From Gammaproteobacteria bacterium (GTDB lineage Bacteria; Pseudomonadota; Gammaproteobacteria; Steroidobacterales; Rariloculaceae): a DNA stretch of 64,000 bases. The stretch covers positions 74,746 to 138,745 of the forward strand of contig JAJEGN010000012.1 of assembly GCA_022819855.1 (NCBI GenBank), written 5' to 3'. The notes under the pieces were generated by a model. That model had not been told where the DNA came from, ran no database searches, and worked only from the letters and a program-made list of their open reading frames with translations. The position numbers were made by a program, and so were the translations under genes. Positions 54,556-61,686 of this stretch are shown piece by piece (the stretch's first letter is position 1; the number at the start of each line of letters is the position of its first letter).

Positions 54556-54629
54556 TGGAGGCTAGGACCGGAATCGAACCGGTGTACACGGCTTTGCAGG
54601 CCGCTGCATCACCACTCTGCCACCTAGCC
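54556..54629 (-). tRNA. tRNA-Cys (anticodon GCA)
   Basis: Minus-strand cloverleaf with acceptor GGCTAGG/CCTAGCC, anticodon stem CGGCC/GGCCG-type with loop containing TGCAAA (anticodon GCA), and the GGTTCGATTCC T-arm. The discriminator is U and CCA is encoded (54558-54556), both as expected for cysteine tRNA. Confidence 0.95.
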
Positions 54630-54708
54630 GGATGCGCCACGTTGCGGGTGTCGGCAACCGGGCGCAATTTAGCACAGCCGGATCGGCCGGCACACGGGAT
54701 CGAATCGT

Positions 54709-55881
54709 TCAGTACGCCGCGTGGCCGGTCAGCGCTCGACCGACGATCAGGTCGTGGATCGATTCCGTACCTTCGTAGGTATTGACGGTCTCGAGGTTCA
54801 GCATGTGGCGGATCGCGTGATGATCGAGCGTGATGCCCGCCGCGCCCAGCATGTCGCGGCAATCGCGCGCGATATCGAGCGCCGTACGAACGTTGTTCCG
54901 TTTCGCGAGCGAGACCCGCTCCGGGGTGGCCCTGCCCTGCTCCTTGAGTTCGGCGATACGCCATGCCATGAGCTGTGCCGCGGTCAGTCGCCGCGTCGCG
55001 TCAGCGAGCCGCGACTGGATGAGCTGTGTGTGGGACAACGGCCGCCCGAAGAGCTCGCGCGACGAAGCGTAGGCCAACGCTTCGTCCAGGCAGGCGCGTG
55101 CGGCGCCGACCGCGCCCCAGACGATGCCGAAGCGCGCCTGGTTCAGGCAACTGAGGGCGGCCTTTAGATTCGTGGCTCCAGGCAGCCTCGCCTCGTCGCT
55201 CACGCGCACGTCGTCAAACGACAGCTCCGCCGTGTCCGAGGCGCGCAGCGAGAACTTGTTGCGTATCTCGCGGGACGCGAACCCGCGCATCCCTCGCTCG
55301 ACGAGGAACCCGCGGACACCCTCGTCGGTCGAGGCCCACACCACAGCGACATCGGCCAGCGTGCCGTTGGTGATCCAGAACTTGCCGCCGCTGATGCGCC
55401 AGTCGCCGCCGGCGCGGCGGGCCCGCGTCTTCATGTTGCCGGGATCGGAACCGCCGTGAGCCTCGGTCAGCCCGAAGCAGCCGATCGCCTCGCCCTTGTT
55501 CATCGCCGGCAGCCAGCGGGCCTTTTGCTCGTCGGAACCGAACGCATCGATTGAGCCCATGACGAGACTGCTCTGCACCGAGACGAAACTGCGCACGCTG
55601 CTGTCGCCGCGCTCGAGTTCCTCGCAGATCAGTCCATAGCTCGTGCTGTTCAGTCCGGCGCAGCCGTAATCCGCCAGCGATGCGCCGAGCAGACCGAGTT
55701 CCGCCATGCGCGGCACGAGCTCGACCGGAAATCTGTGTTCGGCGAAGCAGTCCGCGATGACCGGCAGGACTTCCCTGTCGACGAAACCCCCAACGCTGTC
55801 CCTGACGAGCAGTTCTTCCTCGCTCAGCAGTGAACGGACGTCATAGAAGTCGAGGGGATCTGTTTCGGGAATCGCCGGCAC
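54709..55881 (-). CDS. gcdH: Glutaryl-CoA dehydrogenase GcdH
   Basis: A 390-residue FAD acyl-CoA dehydrogenase. Arg97 in SSVRSFVSVQSSLVM and Glu370 in NTYEGTESIHDLI match the substrate-binding arginine and catalytic base that define glutaryl-CoA dehydrogenase; GCFGLTEAHGGSDPG and KFWITNG are the flavin motifs. It makes crotonyl-CoA in lysine and tryptophan breakdown. It starts with GTG at 55881 and lies 28 bases after the HupE/UreJ gene. Confidence 0.9.
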   Translation of the reverse strand: MPAIPETDPLDFYDVRSLLSEEELLVRDSVGGFVDREVLPVIADCFAEHRFPVELVPRMAELGLLGASLADYGCAGLNSTSYGLICEELERGDSSVRSFVSVQSSLVMGSIDAFGSDEQKARWLPAMNKGEAIGCFGLTEAHGGSDPGNMKTRARRAGGDWRISGGKFWITNGTLADVAVVWASTDEGVRGFLVERGMRGFASREIRNKFSLRASDTAELSFDDVRVSDEARLPGATNLKAALSCLNQARFGIVWGAVGAARACLDEALAYASSRELFGRPLSHTQLIQSRLADATRRLTAAQLMAWRIAELKEQGRATPERVSLAKRNNVRTALDIARDCRDMLGAAGITLDHHAIRHMLNLETVNTYEGTESIHDLIVGRALTGHAAY

Positions 55882-55909
55882 GGACTCGTGAACGAGGCGC
55901 CCCTGTCGG

Positions 55910-56602
55910 TCAGGCGACCGCGTACCCCGTAAGCTGGTAGCCCATCAGCATGAAACCCGCGCACATGATCGCGACGTTGGTCGCGAAGGCGTAATGCATG
56001 AACCGTCCCGTGGCGCGCCAGGCGTTGAATGCGATCAGTATCACCGCCAGCGCGAGAAACTGGCCGATCTCGACGCCGACGTTGAACGAGATCATGTTCG
56101 CGATGAGGCCGTCGTCCGAAATCGCGATGTCCTGAAGTTTCGTGGCCAGGCCGAAACCGTGGAAGAAACCGAAGAAAAGAACCGCGGCCTTCATGTTCGG
56201 CTGAAAGCCAAGCCGTCTGAACCCGCCGAGATTCTCGAAGGCCTTGTAGACCACCGAGAGCCCGATGACCGCGTCGACGAGATAGGCGTTGACGTGCAGG
56301 CCGCCGAGCACGCCAAGCAACAGCGTCACGCTATGGCCGACCGCGAACAGCGTGACGTAGAGTGCGACGTCCCTGAGGCGGTACAGAAAGAAGATGACGC
56401 CGGCCAGAAACAGCAGGTGATCGTAGCCCGTGACCATGTGCTTGGCGCCGAGATAGATGTAAGGACCGATGTTCGCCCCGGCGTTGCGAAGCAGGAAGGC
56501 CTGATCGTCGCCGCTGATGCCGTGGGCGAATGCGACTCCACCGAGCAGCAGGCAGCCGGCAGCGGCGACCAGACACGTCAGGGAGATTCTGAATCGCGGC
56601 AC
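55910..56602 (-). CDS. HupE/UreJ family membrane protein
   Basis: A 230-residue protein with a signal peptide (ending GGVAFA-H) and about six further helices. The family signatures are the GYDHLLFLAGVIFFLY motif, FAVGHSVTLLLGVLGGLHV and FFGFFHGFGLATKLQD. Relatives are nickel/cobalt permeases or accessory proteins of hydrogenase and urease, but no such enzyme is nearby, so the metal is unknown. The GTG at 56602 gives the best signal peptide; the longer upstream frame is not coding-like. Confidence 0.82.
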   Translation of the reverse strand: MPRFRISLTCLVAAAGCLLLGGVAFAHGISGDDQAFLLRNAGANIGPYIYLGAKHMVTGYDHLLFLAGVIFFLYRLRDVALYVTLFAVGHSVTLLLGVLGGLHVNAYLVDAVIGLSVVYKAFENLGGFRRLGFQPNMKAAVLFFGFFHGFGLATKLQDIAISDDGLIANMISFNVGVEIGQFLALAVILIAFNAWRATGRFMHYAFATNVAIMCAGFMLMGYQLTGYAVA

Positions 56603-56753
56603 GAAAGACCCCGCAGTCAGGGGAAAAACCGAAGTGGGCGTCGATTGTAACGCACGTACACGCCATCGTCGCCGCACGTCGCTGCAGACGCCGCGATAAC
56701 TGGCTTGCACCACGGGAATTTCTGTGAAAAATGGCTTGACCTTGCCGCCGTAG

Positions 56754-56765
56754 CACGCTAGCGTG
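56754..56765. promoter_or_regulatory. Perfect 12-bp palindrome CACGCTAGCGTG before the orphan DUF3450 gene
   Basis: The palindrome lies in the divergent gap between the HupE/UreJ gene and the DUF3450 gene (56603-56787), 22 bases before the latter's ATG. A TTGACC about 12 bases upstream could be a -35 box, making this an operator overlapping a weak promoter. The element is short and could be chance. Confidence 0.3.
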
Positions 56766-56787
56766 AGCGGCCCACGGGAGGGAAGAA

Positions 56788-57525
56788 ATGCGACAACTGA
56801 CTCAGGGCTTCCTCGGAGCCTTTTTGTTTTTTGGTGCCAGCCTCGTATACGCACAGGCGGATCAGGGCGTGGACGTTGACGCCGACGACGGCATCGAGCT
56901 CGCCCAGGCGTCCGAAGAAGGCTCGATGGCGGCCTACGACGCGGTCCTCAGACAACTTTCCGGCCTCGTGATCTACAACGAACTCAGGCAGCGGCAGATC
57001 GACAACCAGCTCCAGGAAGTCGAGGATATTCGGGTGAGCCTCGAGCAGGTGCCGGATATCGAACAGCAGATTCCCCCGTTGCTCGTTCGCATGGTGGAGG
57101 GGCTCGAAGATTTCATCGCACTCGATCTGCCCTTTCTGCCCGTCGAACGCGCCAACGGTCTTGCGGAACTGCAGTTGATCATGGAGAGCCCGGACGTAAG
57201 CGACGCGGACAAGATGCGCCGGGTGCTCGACGCCTGGTCGATAGAAAACGAGTACGGGCGCAGCGTCGCCGCATACCAGACCCAGCTCGATGTCGACGGC
57301 AACGGTAATCTGCGCGCGGTGGATCTGTTGCGCATCGGCCGTATCGCGCTGATCTACCAGACGACGGACGAAGCGGCCGATACCGGCGCCTGGGATCCCG
57401 CTCGCAATGCCTGGATCGCGCTCGGCAATGAACACCGCAATTCCGTAAGGCAGGCGGTACGCATGGCGCGCAGCCAGATTGCCCCGGAAATCGTCCTGGT
57501 CCCGATCCCTCCTTCCGACCAGTAA
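56788..57525 (+). CDS. DUF3450 family periplasmic protein (orphan paralogue)
   Basis: A 245-residue DUF3450 protein with a signal peptide (ending LVYA-Q) and the same layout as the protein at 11196: a coiled coil (IYNELRQRQIDNQLQEVEDI), then PLLVRMVEGLEDFIALDLPF, AWSIENEYG and IGRIALIYQTTDE...GAWD. Unlike that copy it has no exbB, exbD or tonB beside it. A ThDP enzyme follows in the same direction. Its function is unknown. Confidence 0.88.
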   Translation: MRQLTQGFLGAFLFFGASLVYAQADQGVDVDADDGIELAQASEEGSMAAYDAVLRQLSGLVIYNELRQRQIDNQLQEVEDIRVSLEQVPDIEQQIPPLLVRMVEGLEDFIALDLPFLPVERANGLAELQLIMESPDVSDADKMRRVLDAWSIENEYGRSVAAYQTQLDVDGNGNLRAVDLLRIGRIALIYQTTDEAADTGAWDPARNAWIALGNEHRNSVRQAVRMARSQIAPEIVLVPIPPSDQ

Positions 57526-57605
57526 GTTCCCGGCCTCTGGACACGGCCACGCCGATCACCGGAGGCGAAGCGATCGCACGGGCGTGCGCCGCGAACGGCG
57601 TCGCC

Positions 57606-59210
57606 ATGCTGTTCGGATTGCCCGGCGCCCAGACCTATCCCCTCTTCGACGCCCTTCACGGTTCCGACATTGAACTCGTCGTGCCCCGGCACGAACAGAC
57701 CGCCGCTTACATGGCGATGGGCTATGCGAAGTCGACCGGGCGCACGGGAGTATTCAGCGTCGTGCCGGGTCCCGGTGTACTGAACGCCGCGACGGCGCTT
57801 TGCACGGCGATGGGCAACTGCTCGGCCGTCGTATGTCTGACCGGACAGGTCCCGTCGGAGTATCTCGGCAAGGGCCGCGGCCATCTGCACGAGTTGCCCG
57901 ACCAGCGCGCGACCCTCGTATCCATCATCAAGGACGCCGCCCGTATCGACAGGCTGGCCGACACGTCCGGGATCATCAACGAAGCCTTCCGGACGGCGCG
58001 AAGCGGCCGGCCCGGACCGGTCGCTGTCGAGGTCTGCTGGGACACGATGGCCGAGACCGTCACGGCAGACATCGACCCTGCCCTGCCGCGAATTCCGGAA
58101 CCCGAGCCCGATCCCGACGCGATCGCCGCGGCGGCAAAGGCCCTTGCCGCTGCGAAGCGGCCCATGATCATGTGCGGCGCCGGCGCGCAGGATTCAGCCG
58201 ACGCCGTGCTCGCACTGGCGCAAACCATGAACGCTCCCGTCACGGCATTCCGCAGCGGTCGAGGCGTCGTCGCGGAGGATCATGCCCTCGCCGCGCCAGC
58301 GGTCGCGGCGCGTGAACTCTGGGACGATGTCGATGTGCTGATCGGCATCGGCAGCCGGCTTGAAATGCCCTATATGCGCTGGCGCGACATGATGCGCTAC
58401 GAGTCGAAACCGAGCGGCGGACCGAAGCTGATCCGCATCGATATCGATCCGTTGGAAATGATCCGGCTCGTGCCCGATATCGGCATCGTTGCCGACGCAG
58501 GCACGGCATGCGGGCTCTTGACGGACCGCCTCGCCGCCGCGATTCGCCCGAATGCCGGCAGGCTCGAGGAAATCGCCCGTGCCCGCGGCACCGCCGCTCG
58601 CCTGATCGACGGCATTCAACCGCAGGCGGCCTATCTCAAGGTCCTGCGCGAAGTCCTGCCGCGCGACGCCTTCTTCGTGCCCGAACTCTCCCAGGTCGGC
58701 TTTGCGACGTATACGGGCGCCTGGCCCGTACTGGAACCTCGTACCTACGTGACGGAGGGCTTCCAGGGAGCGCTGGGGTTCGGGTTTCCGACGGCCCTGG
58801 GAGTCAAGGCAGCGCATCCTGATCGGGCGGTCGTCTCGGTCACCGGTGACGGCGGGTTCATGTTCGCGGCGCAGGAGCTTGCGACGGCCGCGCAATACGG
58901 CATCGCGCTCGTCACGCTGGTGTTCAACAACGGCGGTTACGCCAACGTGCTTCGGGATCAGCAGGAACGCTTCGGCGGCCGCGTGATCGGTGCGAGGTTC
59001 CGCAATCCCGATTTCGCCGCCTTCGCCGAATCGTGCGGTGTCGGGGCCCTGCGCGCGTCGACGCCGGAGACGTTGCGCCCGGCACTGGAGACGGCCCTCG
59101 CTTCGGGGGAGCCTGCCCTGATCGAGGTGGAGGTCGCGCCGGGGGCGGAGGTATCCCCCTGGCCGCTCATTCATATGGCACGCCGTCCGTCACTCGTTCA
59201 GGCAGGCTGA
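57606..59210 (+). CDS. Acetolactate synthase-like ThDP enzyme (true start probably upstream)
   Basis: A 534-residue ThDP enzyme of the acetolactate synthase/oxalyl-CoA decarboxylase superfamily. The catalytic Glu is in VVPRHEQTAAYMAMGYA, and the cofactor motif runs from GDGGFMFAAQEL to FNNGGYANV. The substrate is unclear; it is not beside ilvN. In-frame codons upstream of the ATG read TPITGGEAIARACAANGV, clearly the first helix of the family, so translation should begin before 57606. No ATG, GTG or TTG exists there; CTG at 57537 is a candidate. Its end overlaps the convergent BKACE gene by 13 bases. Confidence 0.85.
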   Translation: MLFGLPGAQTYPLFDALHGSDIELVVPRHEQTAAYMAMGYAKSTGRTGVFSVVPGPGVLNAATALCTAMGNCSAVVCLTGQVPSEYLGKGRGHLHELPDQRATLVSIIKDAARIDRLADTSGIINEAFRTARSGRPGPVAVEVCWDTMAETVTADIDPALPRIPEPEPDPDAIAAAAKALAAAKRPMIMCGAGAQDSADAVLALAQTMNAPVTAFRSGRGVVAEDHALAAPAVAARELWDDVDVLIGIGSRLEMPYMRWRDMMRYESKPSGGPKLIRIDIDPLEMIRLVPDIGIVADAGTACGLLTDRLAAAIRPNAGRLEEIARARGTAARLIDGIQPQAAYLKVLREVLPRDAFFVPELSQVGFATYTGAWPVLEPRTYVTEGFQGALGFGFPTALGVKAAHPDRAVVSVTGDGGFMFAAQELATAAQYGIALVTLVFNNGGYANVLRDQQERFGGRVIGARFRNPDFAAFAESCGVGALRASTPETLRPALETALASGEPALIEVEVAPGAEVSPWPLIHMARRPSLVQAG

Positions 59211-60031
59211 CTCTCAAGACCCAGGATTTCGCGCGCTTCGGCCGGCGACGCGACGCTCCGACCGTATTCGCCGCACAGGTCCGCAACGCGCCCGACCAGT
59301 TCCGCATTGGAGGCGGCAAGGCGGCTCTTGTCCCAACGCACGTTGTCCTCCAGACCGGTGCGGCAATGACCACCCATTTCGAGGCTCCAGCGATTGACTT
59401 CGATCTGGTGACGGCCGACGCCCGCAGCAACCCACGTCGCTTCGGGCATGAGTTCGGCAAGTTTGGCGACTTCGAACTCGAGAATGTCCCGCCGCGCCGG
59501 CAACGCGTGCCTGATACCGAGCACGAACTGCACGTGCAGCGGGCCGCTCAACAGGCCTTCGTCGAGGTACGCGGCGGCGTTATAGAGCATCGCCAGGTCG
59601 AACACTTCGATTTCGGGCTTGACGCCGAACTCGGCCATTGTCTCGGCAAGTTCGCGAATGAGGGCTGGCGGGTTCTCGTAGATGCTGGTCGGAAAATTGC
59701 AGGATCCGGTCGTCAATGAAGCCATGTCGGGGCGGTGTTTGAGCATGCCGCCCCGCTCGGAACCGGCGCCCGAGCGCCCGCCCGTCGAGAACTGAACGAT
59801 GATGTCCGCACAGTGTCTGCGGATACCCTCGAGGAACGCGGCAAACCTGTCCGGATCGGAGGTCGTCGACTGGTCGTCGTTGCGCACGTGAACGTGAACG
59901 AGCGCGGCGCCGGCCTCGTAGGCCTCGTGCGTCGACTCGATCTGTTCGCTTACCGTAATCGGTACCGCAGGGTTGTTTTCCTTGCGCGGCAATGAACCTG
60001 TAATCGCTACGGTGATGATGCACGGCTGCAC
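59198..60031 (-). CDS. BKACE family 3-keto acid cleavage enzyme
   Basis: A 277-residue TIM-barrel lyase of the beta-keto acid cleavage enzyme (DUF849) family, which splits 3-keto acids with acetyl-CoA. Zinc ligands His46 and His48 are in LVHVHVRND, at the same positions as in the lysine-fermentation enzyme Kce. The substrate within this diverse family cannot be read from sequence. The GTG at 60031 is chosen because AGGAGGT precedes it by six bases; an ATG at 60091 has no such site. Confidence 0.9.
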   Translation of the reverse strand: MQPCIITVAITGSLPRKENNPAVPITVSEQIESTHEAYEAGAALVHVHVRNDDQSTTSDPDRFAAFLEGIRRHCADIIVQFSTGGRSGAGSERGGMLKHRPDMASLTTGSCNFPTSIYENPPALIRELAETMAEFGVKPEIEVFDLAMLYNAAAYLDEGLLSGPLHVQFVLGIRHALPARRDILEFEVAKLAELMPEATWVAAGVGRHQIEVNRWSLEMGGHCRTGLEDNVRWDKSRLAASNAELVGRVADLCGEYGRSVASPAEAREILGLESQPA

Positions 60032-60204
60032 GGTCTTACCTCCTGTCCGCGACTCTCCAGCACCGGCAAACCCTATGAGTATCGGACCCATGGGTCAACA
60101 AATCCGACAACTTGCGCCGCTTCCGGCCTTGGCCCAGAATTGCCCTTGAATCGAATTGCCCGAACGTCGGCAACACCTGCGTCTGCGGTTCATGGGGAGA
60201 TGAA

Positions 60205-60942
60205 TTGAGCCTGTCCAGAATGCTGTTGGGATGCGTCGGCTGCCTGCTGCTCGCGCCGGTATCCGGCCAACTGCCTGCCGGAGCAATCGACTTCTCCGGC
60301 GTTTATCGTCCTGCCGGTCTCGCCGTCCAACCCTGCGGCTACAACGAATGGCTCCGACGTTCGTTCGAAACCGACAGGTTCTGTCTCGGCTCCGACGAGG
60401 GATTTCCGTTCACCGAGGCCGGGCTTGCCGCCTGGCGCGGGTATTCACCGATCGAAGACCCCGTGCTCCGGTGCATCGAATCGTTCCCGCGCTCGGCCAT
60501 GCGCGGGCGTCCATTGCGTATCGTTCTCGGCGAAGATGTCACGGAGATCGCTTACTGGTTCAACCAGCAGTGGCACACTCGCGAAGTGCACATGAACGGC
60601 TCGCCGGCGCCCAACGATGCCGAGCATACCGACTTCGGTCACTCGACGGGCCGCTGGTCGGGCGACGCGTTGATCGTTGAGACGACGCACACGAAGGGCG
60701 GCCCGATGTTCAACGATCACAAGCAAAGCAGCCCGGAAGCCCGGTATACGGAGCGGTTCTGGATCGCTCCCGACGGGCGAAACCTCCTCATGGACATCGC
60801 GATCGACGATCCGCTCTACTTTTCGAGACCGTTCCTCGTGAACCGTCAGGAGTGGATCGCTGCGACCGACAGTCCCCTGAGCCAGACCGGGTGCACGCCG
60901 AGTTCGATCTGGGTGGAACTCGAAGACGAGGATGACGGATGA
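60205..60942 (+). CDS. Secreted protein of unknown function (GHSxGRWxGDxL family)
   Basis: A 245-residue exported protein. A signal peptide (about residues 1-22, ending VSGQ) is followed by IDFSGVYRPAG, a cysteine-containing middle, and the region FGHSTGRWSGDALIVETTHTKG with TERFWIAPDGRNLLMDIAIDDPLYFSRPF. Proteins with this pattern are common in Acidobacteria and steroid-degrading gammaproteobacteria, but I know no function. The TTG at 60205 follows GGGGAG; ATG at 60220 is the alternative. It probably forms an operon with the next gene. Confidence 0.72.
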   Translation: MSLSRMLLGCVGCLLLAPVSGQLPAGAIDFSGVYRPAGLAVQPCGYNEWLRRSFETDRFCLGSDEGFPFTEAGLAAWRGYSPIEDPVLRCIESFPRSAMRGRPLRIVLGEDVTEIAYWFNQQWHTREVHMNGSPAPNDAEHTDFGHSTGRWSGDALIVETTHTKGGPMFNDHKQSSPEARYTERFWIAPDGRNLLMDIAIDDPLYFSRPFLVNRQEWIAATDSPLSQTGCTPSSIWVELEDEDDG

Positions 60943-60964
60943 ACTGCTCAGCCGGAAACGCGCC

Positions 60965-61570
60965 ATGAAGGCGCCGTTGCTGCCGACTTTCGTGGTTGGC
61001 GCCTTGCTGCTGTCCGCTGCCGGCAAGCTTGCCGCGCATCACTCCGATTCCATCTATTTCGTCGACGACCGCGGCGACCCTCGCGGCGCCGTAAAGATCG
61101 AAGGCACGGTGTCGAGGGTCCGGCTGATCAATCCCCACGCCGAGTTCTTCATCGAGGTCGTCAACGAGGCCGGGGACACGGACCGTTGGGCGATTGAATC
61201 GGATTCATGGAACGAGCTTCAAAGCTATGGCTGGACCGATTCGACGATCGAGGTCGGCGACCGCGTCGAAGTCATCGTTTCGATGTCCAGATTCCACGAC
61301 ACGGCGGGCCGCCTGCGCGACATCCTCGTCTACGGCTCGGCGTCCAACGAAACGTCACAGATCTTTCTCGAATTCATTCCGAACTCGGAATCGGGGCAAT
61401 GGGAAAGCGTGCTGGAACTGGTTCAACAGGCGCCGCAGTGCGACGGCACGGTGCCGTACGATTTTCTCGGCGAACGGGGCGAGGAAATCCTCGTCTGCCT
61501 TGAACTCGACGAGCCGGCGCTCGATGCCTTGCGCGTAGAATACGCGGACCGAATCCGCATCTTCGACTGA
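60965..61570 (+). CDS. DUF6152-like secreted protein
   Basis: A 201-residue exported protein with a signal peptide ending KLAAHHSD, where the AHHS directly after cleavage is characteristic. The body has GTVSRVRLINPHAEFFIEV and the LQSYGWTDSTIEVGDRVEVIVS block typical of DUF6152. The C-terminal 70 residues extend beyond the usual short family and look unrelated to it. Function unknown. ATG at 60965 fits the signal peptide; 60932 is another in-frame ATG. Confidence 0.75.
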   Translation: MKAPLLPTFVVGALLLSAAGKLAAHHSDSIYFVDDRGDPRGAVKIEGTVSRVRLINPHAEFFIEVVNEAGDTDRWAIESDSWNELQSYGWTDSTIEVGDRVEVIVSMSRFHDTAGRLRDILVYGSASNETSQIFLEFIPNSESGQWESVLELVQQAPQCDGTVPYDFLGERGEEILVCLELDEPALDALRVEYADRIRIFD

Positions 61571-61581
61571 CGCAAATCTCG

Positions 61582-61686
61582 ATGCAAAAAACGAACAGCC
61601 TGCCCGGGCGGGCCAAACAGATTGCGGCCGTCGCCGATGAGTACTTCGGCAGGGAACGCACGACGCGGCCACGAGGGACGAAATGA
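61582..61686 (+). CDS. Small ORF (34 aa) coupled to the downstream transporter
   Basis: An ATG at 61582 opens a 34-codon frame whose TGA overlaps the transporter ATG as ATGA (61683-61686), the coupling used by real genes across this window. The peptide is basic (MQKTNSLPGRAK at the start, TTRPRGTK at the end), with AAVADEYFG in the middle, and has no membrane segment. I recognise no family. It may be a leader peptide or a small subunit, or chance. Confidence 0.45.
   Translation: MQKTNSLPGRAKQIAAVADEYFGRERTTRPRGTK

Noticed and set aside
57237..57607. Minus-strand open frames around the DUF3450/ThDP junction as an alternative gene
   Set aside because: They lie opposite conserved DUF3450 and ThDP coding sequence and encode arginine-rich low-complexity products.
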